Shown: positions 1-5,529, numbered from the stretch's first letter. The stretch: DNA of 5,563 bases from JAOAFX01 sp049700315 (GCA_049700315.1 JBNAVN010000100.1:1-5563); one strand, 5' to 3'. Program-made: numbers and translations. Notes: generated by a model not told the origin, from the letters alone.

Positions 1-10
1 ATAAATTCTA

Positions 11-38
11 TTGACTTTCTGAAAATTATTCTTATAAT
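11..38 (+). promoter_or_regulatory. sigma70-type promoter for the two-gene secreted-protein operon
   Basis: A -35 box TTGACT (11-16, five of six consensus bases) is followed after 16 nt by a perfect -10 box TATAAT (33-38). Transcription would start near 45, leaving a leader of only about 14 nt that holds the ribosome binding site. This arrangement is the standard sigma70 one and differs from the Bacteroidetes TTTG/TAnnTTTG promoter. Confidence 0.85.
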
Positions 39-47
39 AGATAAGAT

Positions 48-53
48 AAGGAG
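48..53 (+). promoter_or_regulatory. Shine-Dalgarno site that fixes a GTG start
   Basis: AAGGAG lies 5 nt before the GTG at 59-61. The frame has a stop (TAA, 47-49) just upstream and no ATG before codon 180, so this site decides that the gene begins at the GTG. Confidence 0.85.
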
Positions 54-58
54 AGTCC

Positions 59-1951
59 GTGGCATTTGTCTTTTTTTTAAGTTTTGTGAGTCATTTTCCT
101 CAAGAGAAAATTGATGAAGTAATATTCAAAATAAATAGAATATCAAAAGAATCTTATAATGTCCAGCAAAACTTTGAAAAAAAAGTTCAGAGTAATCTAA
201 AGTCAATTTTTTCCCTGTTTGATTGTAAATCTCATTTTAATCCATTATCAGATATAATAATTGGTGATACACCAGGTGAGACACTTTTTGTTTCTGGATA
301 TTTTTATAATGGGGGGAATATATTCATTGTAAATGATGGGGTCCTCAGGCTAAAGAATGCTGATTTCAATCTTGATGGCAATATTTATGTTTTAAATAAA
401 GGAAAGGTTCTGGTGGATTCAAGTTATTTAAAATTTTTACAGGATTATATTTATCAATATGGTATTACGCTCATTGATTCAGCAGAATTTATGCTGACAA
501 ACTCAAACACACGCTATAATGGATTTCCATTCGGATTTTCAACAGGTGGATTTTCAAAGGTAATTATCCAGAATACAACAAATTATGACTGGACTACTGC
601 AATGGTGAGTGGTTGGGCAAATGTCTATTTGAACAATGTTGGTGTTACAGGTGAATGGCTTTTTTCAGATTATTGTTTTGCACATTTTAAAAATGTCGAT
701 AACTTTCTTTCCTGGTATTTCTTCCCTGAATCTTCAATGGTCAATATCAAATTTCCTGATGGCGCGCAGGTAGACAGATTTTTTATTGATTCTACGCTGG
801 GAAATATTCAGGGTATCGGTTATCACATTGAGATTGACAGTTCAACAAATTGTATGTGGGCAGCAATTCCGCTTGAAGGCTCAAATGTGATGATAGACAG
901 TTCTTTATTAAGGGTGACCGGTTTGCTCCTTGGTGGAAGTGATTCGCTTACTCTATCAGGATTGGTGAATGGTTTATATTACGAAGATTATACACTACCT
1001 TTATCTGACCGCAATTTTCATCTCATACATACAACAGTTCAAACCTGGAATATCTATCCTTTTGATACAATTTCATTAGAATTATACAGTTCAATATTTG
1101 GTGAGCTCTGCGCCTATGGAAATAGTTATGTCTATCTTCACAATGCATTCTGTGACGACACCGGTGGTCATCTGGAATCAAATGATAATGCATTTTTGAT
1201 GGCCGCTTTGTCAAGTATTTCAGCAGATATCATTTCAAATGGACATAGTATTTGTATTATTGGTTATTGTGCAATGCCCTGGGGGAATATATGGTGTACA
1301 GGTAGTTCTATAATGATTCTGTTAAATTCCAATTTTCCGATTGACCCGGTTCCTTCTGATACATCACTCGTATTTGTCCTTTCAATCACGGGTCCAAATA
1401 GTGGAAATACCAATGATACAATTCCCATCATTGGTTCAGCCTGGATTGATAAAGGTCAATATCAACCGCTTGATTTTGGATTTTACCAGGTTTTCTATCA
1501 GTCAGTTGGGGATACAAATTGGATACCTGTGTGCGATTCAGGTTCTAATGAAATTCGGCGTGATACTTTATGCTTTTGGAACACAGTTGGTTTGGACCCG
1601 GGGGATTATATCATTCGGCTGGTATTAAAGGACAATGCAGGTGATAGTGTAGATTGTTTAAAATCAATAATCCTTTATGAAAATGGAATCTACAGTTCAG
1701 GTGAAGAGGCTTTTTCTTCATTAAAAATTACACCCAAACTATGCACTGATTTTATAAAGGTTGAAGGTATTGACTGTGAAGAAATTTCGAAATTCAATTG
1801 TAGAATTTTTGACATAGATGGCAGGTGTATAATAGAAAGAAAAATAGATGGTCAGATTATTAGTACTGAGGAACTTACCAGTGGCATCTACTTTATTTGT
1901 ATAGAGTCAGGTCGGCAGAGAATGATTGAGAAGTTTGTAAGAATAAGATAG
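59..1951 (+). CDS. secreted beta-helix-like protein with Ig-like module and type-A-like C-terminal sorting domain
   Basis: 630 residues; I do not recognise a specific function. The GTG start is set by AAGGAG 5 nt upstream. Residues 2-12 are a short hydrophobic stretch (AFVFFLSFVSH) that may be a signal peptide, but it has no basic n-region. Residues 16-54 look helical and charged. Residues about 60-430 are short beta-strand-like segments rich in Ser, Asn, Asp and Gly with recurring 'IDSS/VDSS' turns, which suggests a right-handed parallel beta-helix (inferred). Residues 434-545 resemble an Ig-like module (pattern 'FWNTVGLDPGDYIIRLVLKDNAGDS'-like; key residues W, G, PGDY, D-N-AGD). Residues 554-630 match a type-A T9SS-like sorting domain, with LKITP, IFDIDGR and LTSGIYFICI landmarks and a basic end. 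Family knowledge suggests export and surface anchoring. It is co-transcribed with the downstream carboxypeptidase. It is notably cysteine-containing near its C terminus. Runs of T8 (71-78) and A8 (177-184) lie early in the gene. Confidence 0.88.
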   Translation: MAFVFFLSFVSHFPQEKIDEVIFKINRISKESYNVQQNFEKKVQSNLKSIFSLFDCKSHFNPLSDIIIGDTPGETLFVSGYFYNGGNIFIVNDGVLRLKNADFNLDGNIYVLNKGKVLVDSSYLKFLQDYIYQYGITLIDSAEFMLTNSNTRYNGFPFGFSTGGFSKVIIQNTTNYDWTTAMVSGWANVYLNNVGVTGEWLFSDYCFAHFKNVDNFLSWYFFPESSMVNIKFPDGAQVDRFFIDSTLGNIQGIGYHIEIDSSTNCMWAAIPLEGSNVMIDSSLLRVTGLLLGGSDSLTLSGLVNGLYYEDYTLPLSDRNFHLIHTTVQTWNIYPFDTISLELYSSIFGELCAYGNSYVYLHNAFCDDTGGHLESNDNAFLMAALSSISADIISNGHSICIIGYCAMPWGNIWCTGSSIMILLNSNFPIDPVPSDTSLVFVLSITGPNSGNTNDTIPIIGSAWIDKGQYQPLDFGFYQVFYQSVGDTNWIPVCDSGSNEIRRDTLCFWNTVGLDPGDYIIRLVLKDNAGDSVDCLKSIILYENGIYSSGEEAFSSLKITPKLCTDFIKVEGIDCEEISKFNCRIFDIDGRCIIERKIDGQIISTEELTSGIYFICIESGRQRMIEKFVRIR

Positions 1952-1955
1952 AAAA

Positions 1956-1962
1956 AGGGGGT
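1956..1962 (+). promoter_or_regulatory. ribosome binding site of the carboxypeptidase gene
   Basis: AGGGGGT can pair fully with the anti-Shine-Dalgarno sequence if one G:U wobble is allowed. It sits only 3 nt before the ATG at 1966, which is unusually tight. It lies in the 14-nt gap after the first gene's stop, so initiation may be helped by coupling to upstream translation. Confidence 0.6.
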
Positions 1963-1965
1963 AAA

Positions 1966-4308
1966 ATGCTAACTTTATTGCCTTTTGTGTTGAATCTTTT
2001 GATAGCCCAGGATATGGTTGTGAGGGTTTATGTACCTTCCTGGGAAGAACTCCAAAAGATTTCAGGTAAACCACTTGAAATTGCTGCAGGAAGAAGTGGT
2101 GAATGGTTTGATTTAGTGGTTGATCGCAATGGTCTTGATCAGGTGATTGCCTCAGGATTACCTTATGAGGTGACTGCGTATAGCCTGGAATTAGAGAAAG
2201 AAGAAGTTCGGGGAAGTTATCTTAATTATACACAGATTGTTGATTCATTAAGACACCTTGCCCAGAATTATCCAGCACTCTGTAAAATGGATTCTTTACC
2301 TTTACGCACCTATGAAGGAAGGTGGATATACGGAGTAAAGATATCAGATAATGTTAATCTTGATGAATTTGAGCCTAATTTTACAATTGATGGCTGTCAC
2401 CATTCAAGGGAATGGGCAACCCCTCAGGCAGTTCTATTCTTTGCTGATTCAATGCTACGTTCTTATAATACAGTTCCTGAGATTGCTGAAATAATCAATA
2501 CTACACAGATTTATTGTTTTCCCGTGATAAATGTTGATGGATATGTTTATGACTGGCAGTATTACCAGGGTGGCTGGAGAAAAAATCGGGAACCATTTGG
2601 TGGTGGAGTCGGCACAGATTGCAATCGTAATTATTCTGGTGCCTGTAATGGCGAGGTTGATGGATACTGGGGTGCTGCAGATGAAGCGCAGGTTTCACAT
2701 TATCCTTCTGACCAGACATTTTGTGGAGCCTATGGATTTTCCGGTGATGAGGTTCGTGCTTATGCAATGTATATCCGCCAGCATAATATTACAACCGGAT
2801 TTTCATTACACAGTTATGGCGAACAGGTGATGTGGCCGTGGGGATATAAGGCAGGCGGAACACCTGATGCCACACTGTATACAGCAAAAGGGAATTATAT
2901 GGCAGGCATTATGCAACGCGTGGGCGGTGGAACTTATACACCTGGACAATCATATAATAATCCTTATCCAACCTGTGGAAATGCAAGGGATTGGGTTTAT
3001 GGATATAATCATTATGTAAATGGTCTATCATCCCTTTTCTATGGTGCTGAGATCGGAACTGCATTCTACGAACCAGTTGCAAATCTTGATTTTATCTCAA
3101 GACAGGTATTTAAGGCTGCGAAATATCTTGCAGGTTTTTCAGATTCTTTGATTCTTGTTGCTGAAGGTGTTGTTTCACCACCACAGATTCATCCTTTAGA
3201 TACTGTGTCACCAAATTTTACACTCATCTGGCATCCAGAGAATACATATGATAATCATCCTACACAATGGGAACTCGTTGAACTCTCCAATCCGAGCATA
3301 ATTGAAGACAATCTTGAATCCGGTTCTGGTCGCTGGGTATTGCAGGGTTTCAGTCTATCAACTGCCCAGCACCATTCAGGTTCTTATAGTTTGTTTTCAG
3401 GGAATACGAACAATATGAACAGTGTGGTACAGACCTTACATCCTTATCTTGTCCAGTCTGGTGATTCATTGACTTTCTGGTGTTATTACAATCTTGAGAA
3501 CAATTATGATGTGGCAGTCGCTGAGCTATCAGAGAATACCAAAGAGTGGTTCAATCTTGATACGACAAGGTTTACTGGTACTCAGACTTCCTGGGTTAGA
3601 AAGGCGTATTCGCTGGCGAATTGGGTAGGGAAGTCGGTTTATTTTCGTTTTCGTTCAATGACCGATGGGAATACGCTCAATGGTGGTTTTTATGTTGATG
3701 ATATTCGTCCGGTTTGTTTATTTGGTAATATTAATGTGATTGCGAACAATATAACTGATACCACATATACCTTTACAAATCATGCGGTTGGTGAGTATTA
3801 TTATTATGTGCGTGGATATAATACTGCCTGGGGCTGGGGTGATTATTCCTGTCTTGAAAAGTTATCGGTGAGTCAGATTGGTGTTAGTGAAAAGAGAGAA
3901 CAGGAGAAGGAAAACGAGTTTTCTTTCCTGGTTTATCCAAATCCATTCAAGAACCACCTTACAATAAAATTCGAAATTCGAAATCCCAAATCCCAAGCAA
4001 ATTCGAATTCCCAATTTTCAAACGACAATGTAGGGCAAGGCTTCAGCCTTGCGGAAGTAGTCAGTAGTCAGTACCCAGTAGTCAGTATAAAAATTTATGA
4101 TATAAGTGGGCGTTTAGTGAAATCATTTAACCATTTAGCCGCCAATCATCCGCCACGCAACTTGGCGGATGGCGGAATTCAACCATTTAACCGGGTTGTT
4201 TGGCATGGTGATGATGATTTGGGTCGCAGATTGCCTTCTGGTGTCTATTTTGTGCGGCTAGAGGTTGGTGATTATAAACAGATTGAGAAGGTAATTCTCT
4301 TAAGGTAA
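1966..4308 (+). CDS. secreted M14-family zinc carboxypeptidase with MAM-like module and FlgD-like C-terminal domain
   Basis: 780 residues. It should hydrolyse C-terminal peptide bonds with a zinc ion, outside the cell. Residues 1-14 (MLTLLPFVLNLLIA) are a short signal-like segment with no basic residue. Residues about 16-75 look like a propeptide. The M14 domain spans about 85-395. By comparison with carboxypeptidase A it keeps zinc ligands H146, E149 (HHSRE) and H282 (SLHSYG), substrate-binding R208 and N220-R221, Y345 (DWVY) and catalytic E362 (YGAEIGT), so it should be active. Residues about 446-584 resemble the jelly-roll/MAM-like module of immune-inhibitor-A-type proteases (ESG...W start, GGFYVDDI end). 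Residues about 585-640 look Fn3-like. Residues 654-780 are a FlgD-like/sorting domain (VYPNPF, IYDISGR, VVWHGDDDLGRRLPSGVYFVRL). That domain carries two repeat-derived inserts, about 672-705 and 723-739. Second gene of the operon, 14 nt after the first. Confidence 0.96.
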   Translation: MLTLLPFVLNLLIAQDMVVRVYVPSWEELQKISGKPLEIAAGRSGEWFDLVVDRNGLDQVIASGLPYEVTAYSLELEKEEVRGSYLNYTQIVDSLRHLAQNYPALCKMDSLPLRTYEGRWIYGVKISDNVNLDEFEPNFTIDGCHHSREWATPQAVLFFADSMLRSYNTVPEIAEIINTTQIYCFPVINVDGYVYDWQYYQGGWRKNREPFGGGVGTDCNRNYSGACNGEVDGYWGAADEAQVSHYPSDQTFCGAYGFSGDEVRAYAMYIRQHNITTGFSLHSYGEQVMWPWGYKAGGTPDATLYTAKGNYMAGIMQRVGGGTYTPGQSYNNPYPTCGNARDWVYGYNHYVNGLSSLFYGAEIGTAFYEPVANLDFISRQVFKAAKYLAGFSDSLILVAEGVVSPPQIHPLDTVSPNFTLIWHPENTYDNHPTQWELVELSNPSIIEDNLESGSGRWVLQGFSLSTAQHHSGSYSLFSGNTNNMNSVVQTLHPYLVQSGDSLTFWCYYNLENNYDVAVAELSENTKEWFNLDTTRFTGTQTSWVRKAYSLANWVGKSVYFRFRSMTDGNTLNGGFYVDDIRPVCLFGNINVIANNITDTTYTFTNHAVGEYYYYVRGYNTAWGWGDYSCLEKLSVSQIGVSEKREQEKENEFSFLVYPNPFKNHLTIKFEIRNPKSQANSNSQFSNDNVGQGFSLAEVVSSQYPVVSIKIYDISGRLVKSFNHLAANHPPRNLADGGIQPFNRVVWHGDDDLGRRLPSGVYFVRLEVGDYKQIEKVILLR
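3967..3994 (+). repeat. 7-bp tandem array AAATTCG/AAATCCC inside the carboxypeptidase gene
   Basis: Four consecutive 7-bp units: AAATTCG, AAATTCG, AAATCCC, AAATCCC. A degenerate continuation (AAGCAAATTCGAATTCCC) runs to about 4013. The array begins at the end of the first beta strand of the C-terminal domain (residues 668-671) and encodes the low-complexity, Asn/Ser/Gln-rich start of the first insert. Because 7 is not a multiple of 3, each unit is read in a different frame. Confidence 0.85.
4035..4052 (+). repeat. perfect hairpin GCAAGGC-TTCA-GCCTTGC inside the coding region
   Basis: A 7-bp perfect stem (4035-4041 with 4046-4052) encloses a TTCA loop. It is read as GQGFSLA (residues 690-696). 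From memory, hairpins of the form GGGCAAGGCTTNAGCCTTGC are dispersed repeats in several uncultured bacterial genomes, mostly between genes; that recollection needs a search. It lies between the two 7-bp arrays of the same insert. Confidence 0.8.
4057..4087 (+). repeat. 7-bp tandem array GTAGTCA inside the carboxypeptidase gene
   Basis: Units GTAGTCA, GTAGTCA, GTACCCA and GTAGTCA are followed by a partial GTA, giving about 4.4 copies with one variant. They are translated as VVSSQYPVVS (residues 698-707). The last copy supplies the residues just before the conserved IKIYDISGR strand, so repeat DNA merges directly into a structural strand. Confidence 0.87.
4129..4189 (+). repeat. imperfect palindrome flanked by 9-bp direct repeats inside the coding region
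   Basis: The core stem ATCCGCCA (4148-4155) pairs perfectly with TGGCGGAT (4163-4170) around a 7-nt loop. CCGCC (4139-4143) pairs with GGCGG (4171-4175) outside a 4-nt bulge, giving a 13-bp imperfect stem. AACCATTTA occurs on each side (4129-4137 and 4181-4189), 52 bp apart. It is read in frame as residues about 723-739, between the RLVKSF and RVVWHGDD strands of the C-terminal domain. It resembles a small palindromic intergenic element. Confidence 0.82.
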
Positions 4309-4314
4309 GGGTTC

Positions 4315-4424
4315 GGAGTAGCGACTTAAGGCACATATTTTACTGGAGTGTAACAGCTTGCTGTTGCGTTGTTGATACAAAACGATTCTGCAGGCATGGG
4401 CTTTCCAGTCCTAATTGTCGCTCC
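4315..4424. repeat. approximately 110-bp non-coding element with inverted ends and internal hairpin
   Basis: GGAGTAGCGAC (4315-4325) and GTCGCTCC (4417-4424) are inverted copies apart from a TA insertion. Between them lies a perfect hairpin AACAGC-TT-GCTGTT (4352-4365). A second, degraded one may lie near 4393-4410. No coding frame is evident. It could be a nonautonomous MITE/REP-like element, and its hairpins may also help end transcription of the carboxypeptidase operon, although there is no U-tract. No other terminator is visible after 4308. Confidence 0.5.
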
Positions 4425-4536
4425 AACCATCCAACTATGTAACCATCCAACCAGACCATTAGACTATCCGACAATAAGACTATCCGACAATAAGACTATC
4501 CGACAATAAGACTATCCGACTATCGGACTATTCAAC
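4425..4536. repeat. tandem array with 16-bp periodicity, consensus AATAAGACTATCCGAC
   Basis: Seven 16-bp steps can be laid out from 4425. Three (4473-4488, 4489-4504, 4505-4520) are identical, and the one before (4457-4472) matches at 14 of 16 positions. The first two steps (4425-4456) share an 11-bp direct repeat AACCATCCAAC at the same 16-bp offset but differ from the core unit. The last (4521-4536) is a diverged copy. Degeneracy increases toward both ends. On the minus strand the array supplies the last codons and stop of the TPR-like fragment. Confidence 0.85.
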
Positions 4537-4739
4537 AATCTTTTCGCCTCTTCGCAATCCGGGATTATCTTCAAAACTTTCTGCAATACCTTCCGCGCGT
4601 CATTTTTATTGCCATGGTCACTACAACACTTCGCAAAGTCTATTGCTTCTGATTCCAATTTTGTCAGAATCTTAAATCTCATATTCACTGACCAGTCATC
4701 AAAGTTCTTCTTGAACGGCTCACATAGAATATTAAAGGG
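4512..4739 (-). pseudogene. probable 3' remnant of a TPR-like protein gene
   Basis: A 75-codon minus-strand open frame runs from just after a TAA (4740-4742) to a TAG (4512-4514). It reads as coherent protein throughout. The part from about 4650 down to 4533 fits one TPR helix pair: SEAIDFAKCC, then DARKVLQKVLKIIPD, then AKRLL. The only ATG is internal (4680-4682, giving 56 residues). A GTG lies at 4686-4688. Neither has a Shine-Dalgarno site, and plausible protein sequence (EPFKKNFDDWSVN) extends upstream of both. This suggests a gene tail whose 5' part was lost where the toxin gene now ends. It overlaps the last codons of the PIN gene. The final residues (SPIVG) come from the 16-bp array. 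A real small gene coupled to the toxin-antitoxin operon is the alternative. Confidence 0.5.
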
Positions 4740-5172
4740 TTAAAATTTTTACTTCCGTAAAAAATTTAAAATCGTCAATATTGTTGGTGAAGATTTGTTT
4801 AATATTATTAGCAAGGGCTACGGCAACAATATTTGCATCGTGGATTCGCTTGCCTTTTAATTTATATTTTGCAATCAATCCAGTAAGTATTTGCAGACTT
4901 TCATTATTCTCATAGATAATATTTACCGATTCTAAAATTTCACGAACCCTTCTAATCGCCTTATTGATTTCCACAGGTTTTTCGACCAATTCCTCTTTAG
5001 TCAAAACAACAAAGATTTCTCTGATAATTTGAGTTGTAATAAAGATTGAGTAACCAATCATTATCAAATCAGCAATTTTATCCCGTACTCTTTTATGATG
5101 AGGTGAGTTTTTATTTAAAAAATAAATCCAGATATTAGTGTCAATAACAACGCTCTTATCTGTAGTTTTCAT
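4732..5172 (-). CDS. PIN-domain ribonuclease, VapC-like toxin
   Basis: 146 residues, a typical single-domain PIN length. PIN proteins of this type are Mg-dependent RNases that act as toxins, cutting tRNA or rRNA when free of antitoxin. Expected acidic residues are visible: D11 in VVIDTNIWIY, E52 in QIIREIF, D112 in RIHDANIVAVA, and D134 in TNNIDDF. The usual acid two residues after the T of the last motif is N131 here, a substitution often tolerated in the family. The ATG lies inside the end of the antitoxin gene (17-nt overlap), with only a weak Shine-Dalgarno-like GCGGGA upstream, so translation is probably coupled. The stop is followed at once by the TPR-like remnant. The VapC assignment is by motif only; the RNA target cannot be read from the sequence. 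Confidence 0.92.
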   Translation of the reverse strand: MKTTDKSVVIDTNIWIYFLNKNSPHHKRVRDKIADLIMIGYSIFITTQIIREIFVVLTKEELVEKPVEINKAIRRVREILESVNIIYENNESLQILTGLIAKYKLKGKRIHDANIVAVALANNIKQIFTNNIDDFKFFTEVKILTL

Positions 5173-5368
5173 ATAAATTCCCGCGAGTCAAAGATTTCAG
5201 TTCCTTGCCAAGTGAGAGCGGTTTAAGTTTTAGCAGTCTACTATGATTTTTTTGTTTATCTGCTCTTATTAGCACGATTATAGCTTCATACTCGCCATCC
5301 TTTGGGAGTTGTGTTAAAGGCTTCAATTTTTTATTTTTATATTGCGCCGGAATAGTTAATGTTTCCAT
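5156..5368 (-). CDS. antitoxin of the PIN-toxin pair, AF2212/DUF104-like
   Basis: 70 residues. It should bind and neutralise the adjacent PIN RNase and probably autoregulate the operon. The N-terminal half (IPAQYKNKKLKPLTQLPKDG, then EYEAIIVLI) resembles the small beta-rich AF2212-like/DUF104 antitoxins, in which a tyrosine-N-x-PL-LPxGE pattern is common. The C-terminal part (LKPLSLGKELKSLTR...LYENYR, residues 48-70) looks like the flexible toxin-binding tail seen in many VapB-type proteins. The ATG is well placed: AGGAG lies 6 nt upstream. It overlaps the toxin start by 17 nt, typical of such operons. The exact family is less certain than the role, which rests strongly on position and size. 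Confidence 0.82.
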   Translation of the reverse strand: METLTIPAQYKNKKLKPLTQLPKDGEYEAIIVLIRADKQKNHSRLLKLKPLSLGKELKSLTRGNLYENYR

Positions 5369-5374
5369 TTTTAT

Positions 5375-5379
5375 CTCCT
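5375..5379 (-). promoter_or_regulatory. ribosome binding site of the antitoxin gene
   Basis: AGGAG on the minus strand, within GAGGAGA, sits 6 nt before the ATG (5368-5366). It is far stronger than anything before the toxin start, consistent with antitoxin being made in excess. Confidence 0.85.
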
Positions 5380-5383
5380 CATA

Positions 5384-5414
5384 ATAATATTACTTAAAAA
5401 TTTTGGAAAGTCAA
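5384..5414 (-). promoter_or_regulatory. promoter of the toxin-antitoxin operon
   Basis: On the minus strand TTGACT (5414-5409) is the -35 box. The -10 is either TAATAT (5392-5387, 16-nt spacer) or TATTAT (5389-5384, 19-nt spacer, better match). The -35 box and following bases (TTGACTTTC...AAAAT) closely resemble the promoter at 11-38. Confidence 0.65.
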
Positions 5415-5417
5415 GAA

Positions 5418-5464
5418 TTACACTCCGTCATTCTGGTAATTCTCGGATTGACGGAGTATTGTAA
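5418..5464. repeat. inverted repeat just upstream of the toxin-antitoxin promoter
   Basis: ACTCCGTCA (5422-5430) and TGACGGAGT (5449-5457) are perfect 9-bp inverted arms around 18 nt. TTAC (5418-5421) and GTAA (5461-5464) extend the stem after a 3-nt bulge. The inner bases CATTCTG...AATTCTC recall, from memory, a dispersed GTCATTCTGAG...GAATCTC repeat with its middle deleted. It starts 4 nt from the -35 box, so it could also be an operator for the antitoxin, but nothing shows binding. Confidence 0.7.
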
Positions 5465-5529
5465 AAAATATTCTATCAAAGAATTGATGAATTTCTGTAT
5501 CCAAAATTTGTAGTAATATACAAGATACA

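Noticed and set aside
1023..1628. Open frames at 1023-1214 (minus) and 1341-1628 (plus, other frame)
   Set aside because: They lie wholly inside the first operon gene, have no ribosome binding site and show no protein-like domain pattern.
2501..2830. Open frames at 2501-2767 (minus) and 2531-2830 (plus, other frame)
   Set aside because: They overlap the conserved M14 catalytic region, whose motifs leave no doubt about the true frame; their His-rich or Met-rich composition is a shadow effect.
4129..4189. A clean transposition with a 9-bp target duplication
   Set aside because: The direct repeats are 52 bp apart, which would not preserve frame in one step, and AACCATTTA-like sequence also occurs as part of other repeats here.
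3967..4190. Frameshift or assembly error in the carboxypeptidase C-terminal domain
   Set aside because: The frame stays open through every repeat and the conserved strands before, between and after the inserts are all in the same frame.
4425..4536. CRISPR array or replication iterons
   Set aside because: The 16-bp units are contiguous with no unique spacers, and no cas or rep gene is present.
4732..5172. Inactive PIN nuclease because the last motif reads TNN instead of TxD
   Set aside because: D11, E52 and D112 are all present, D133/D134 are nearby, and Asn at that position is common in working family members.
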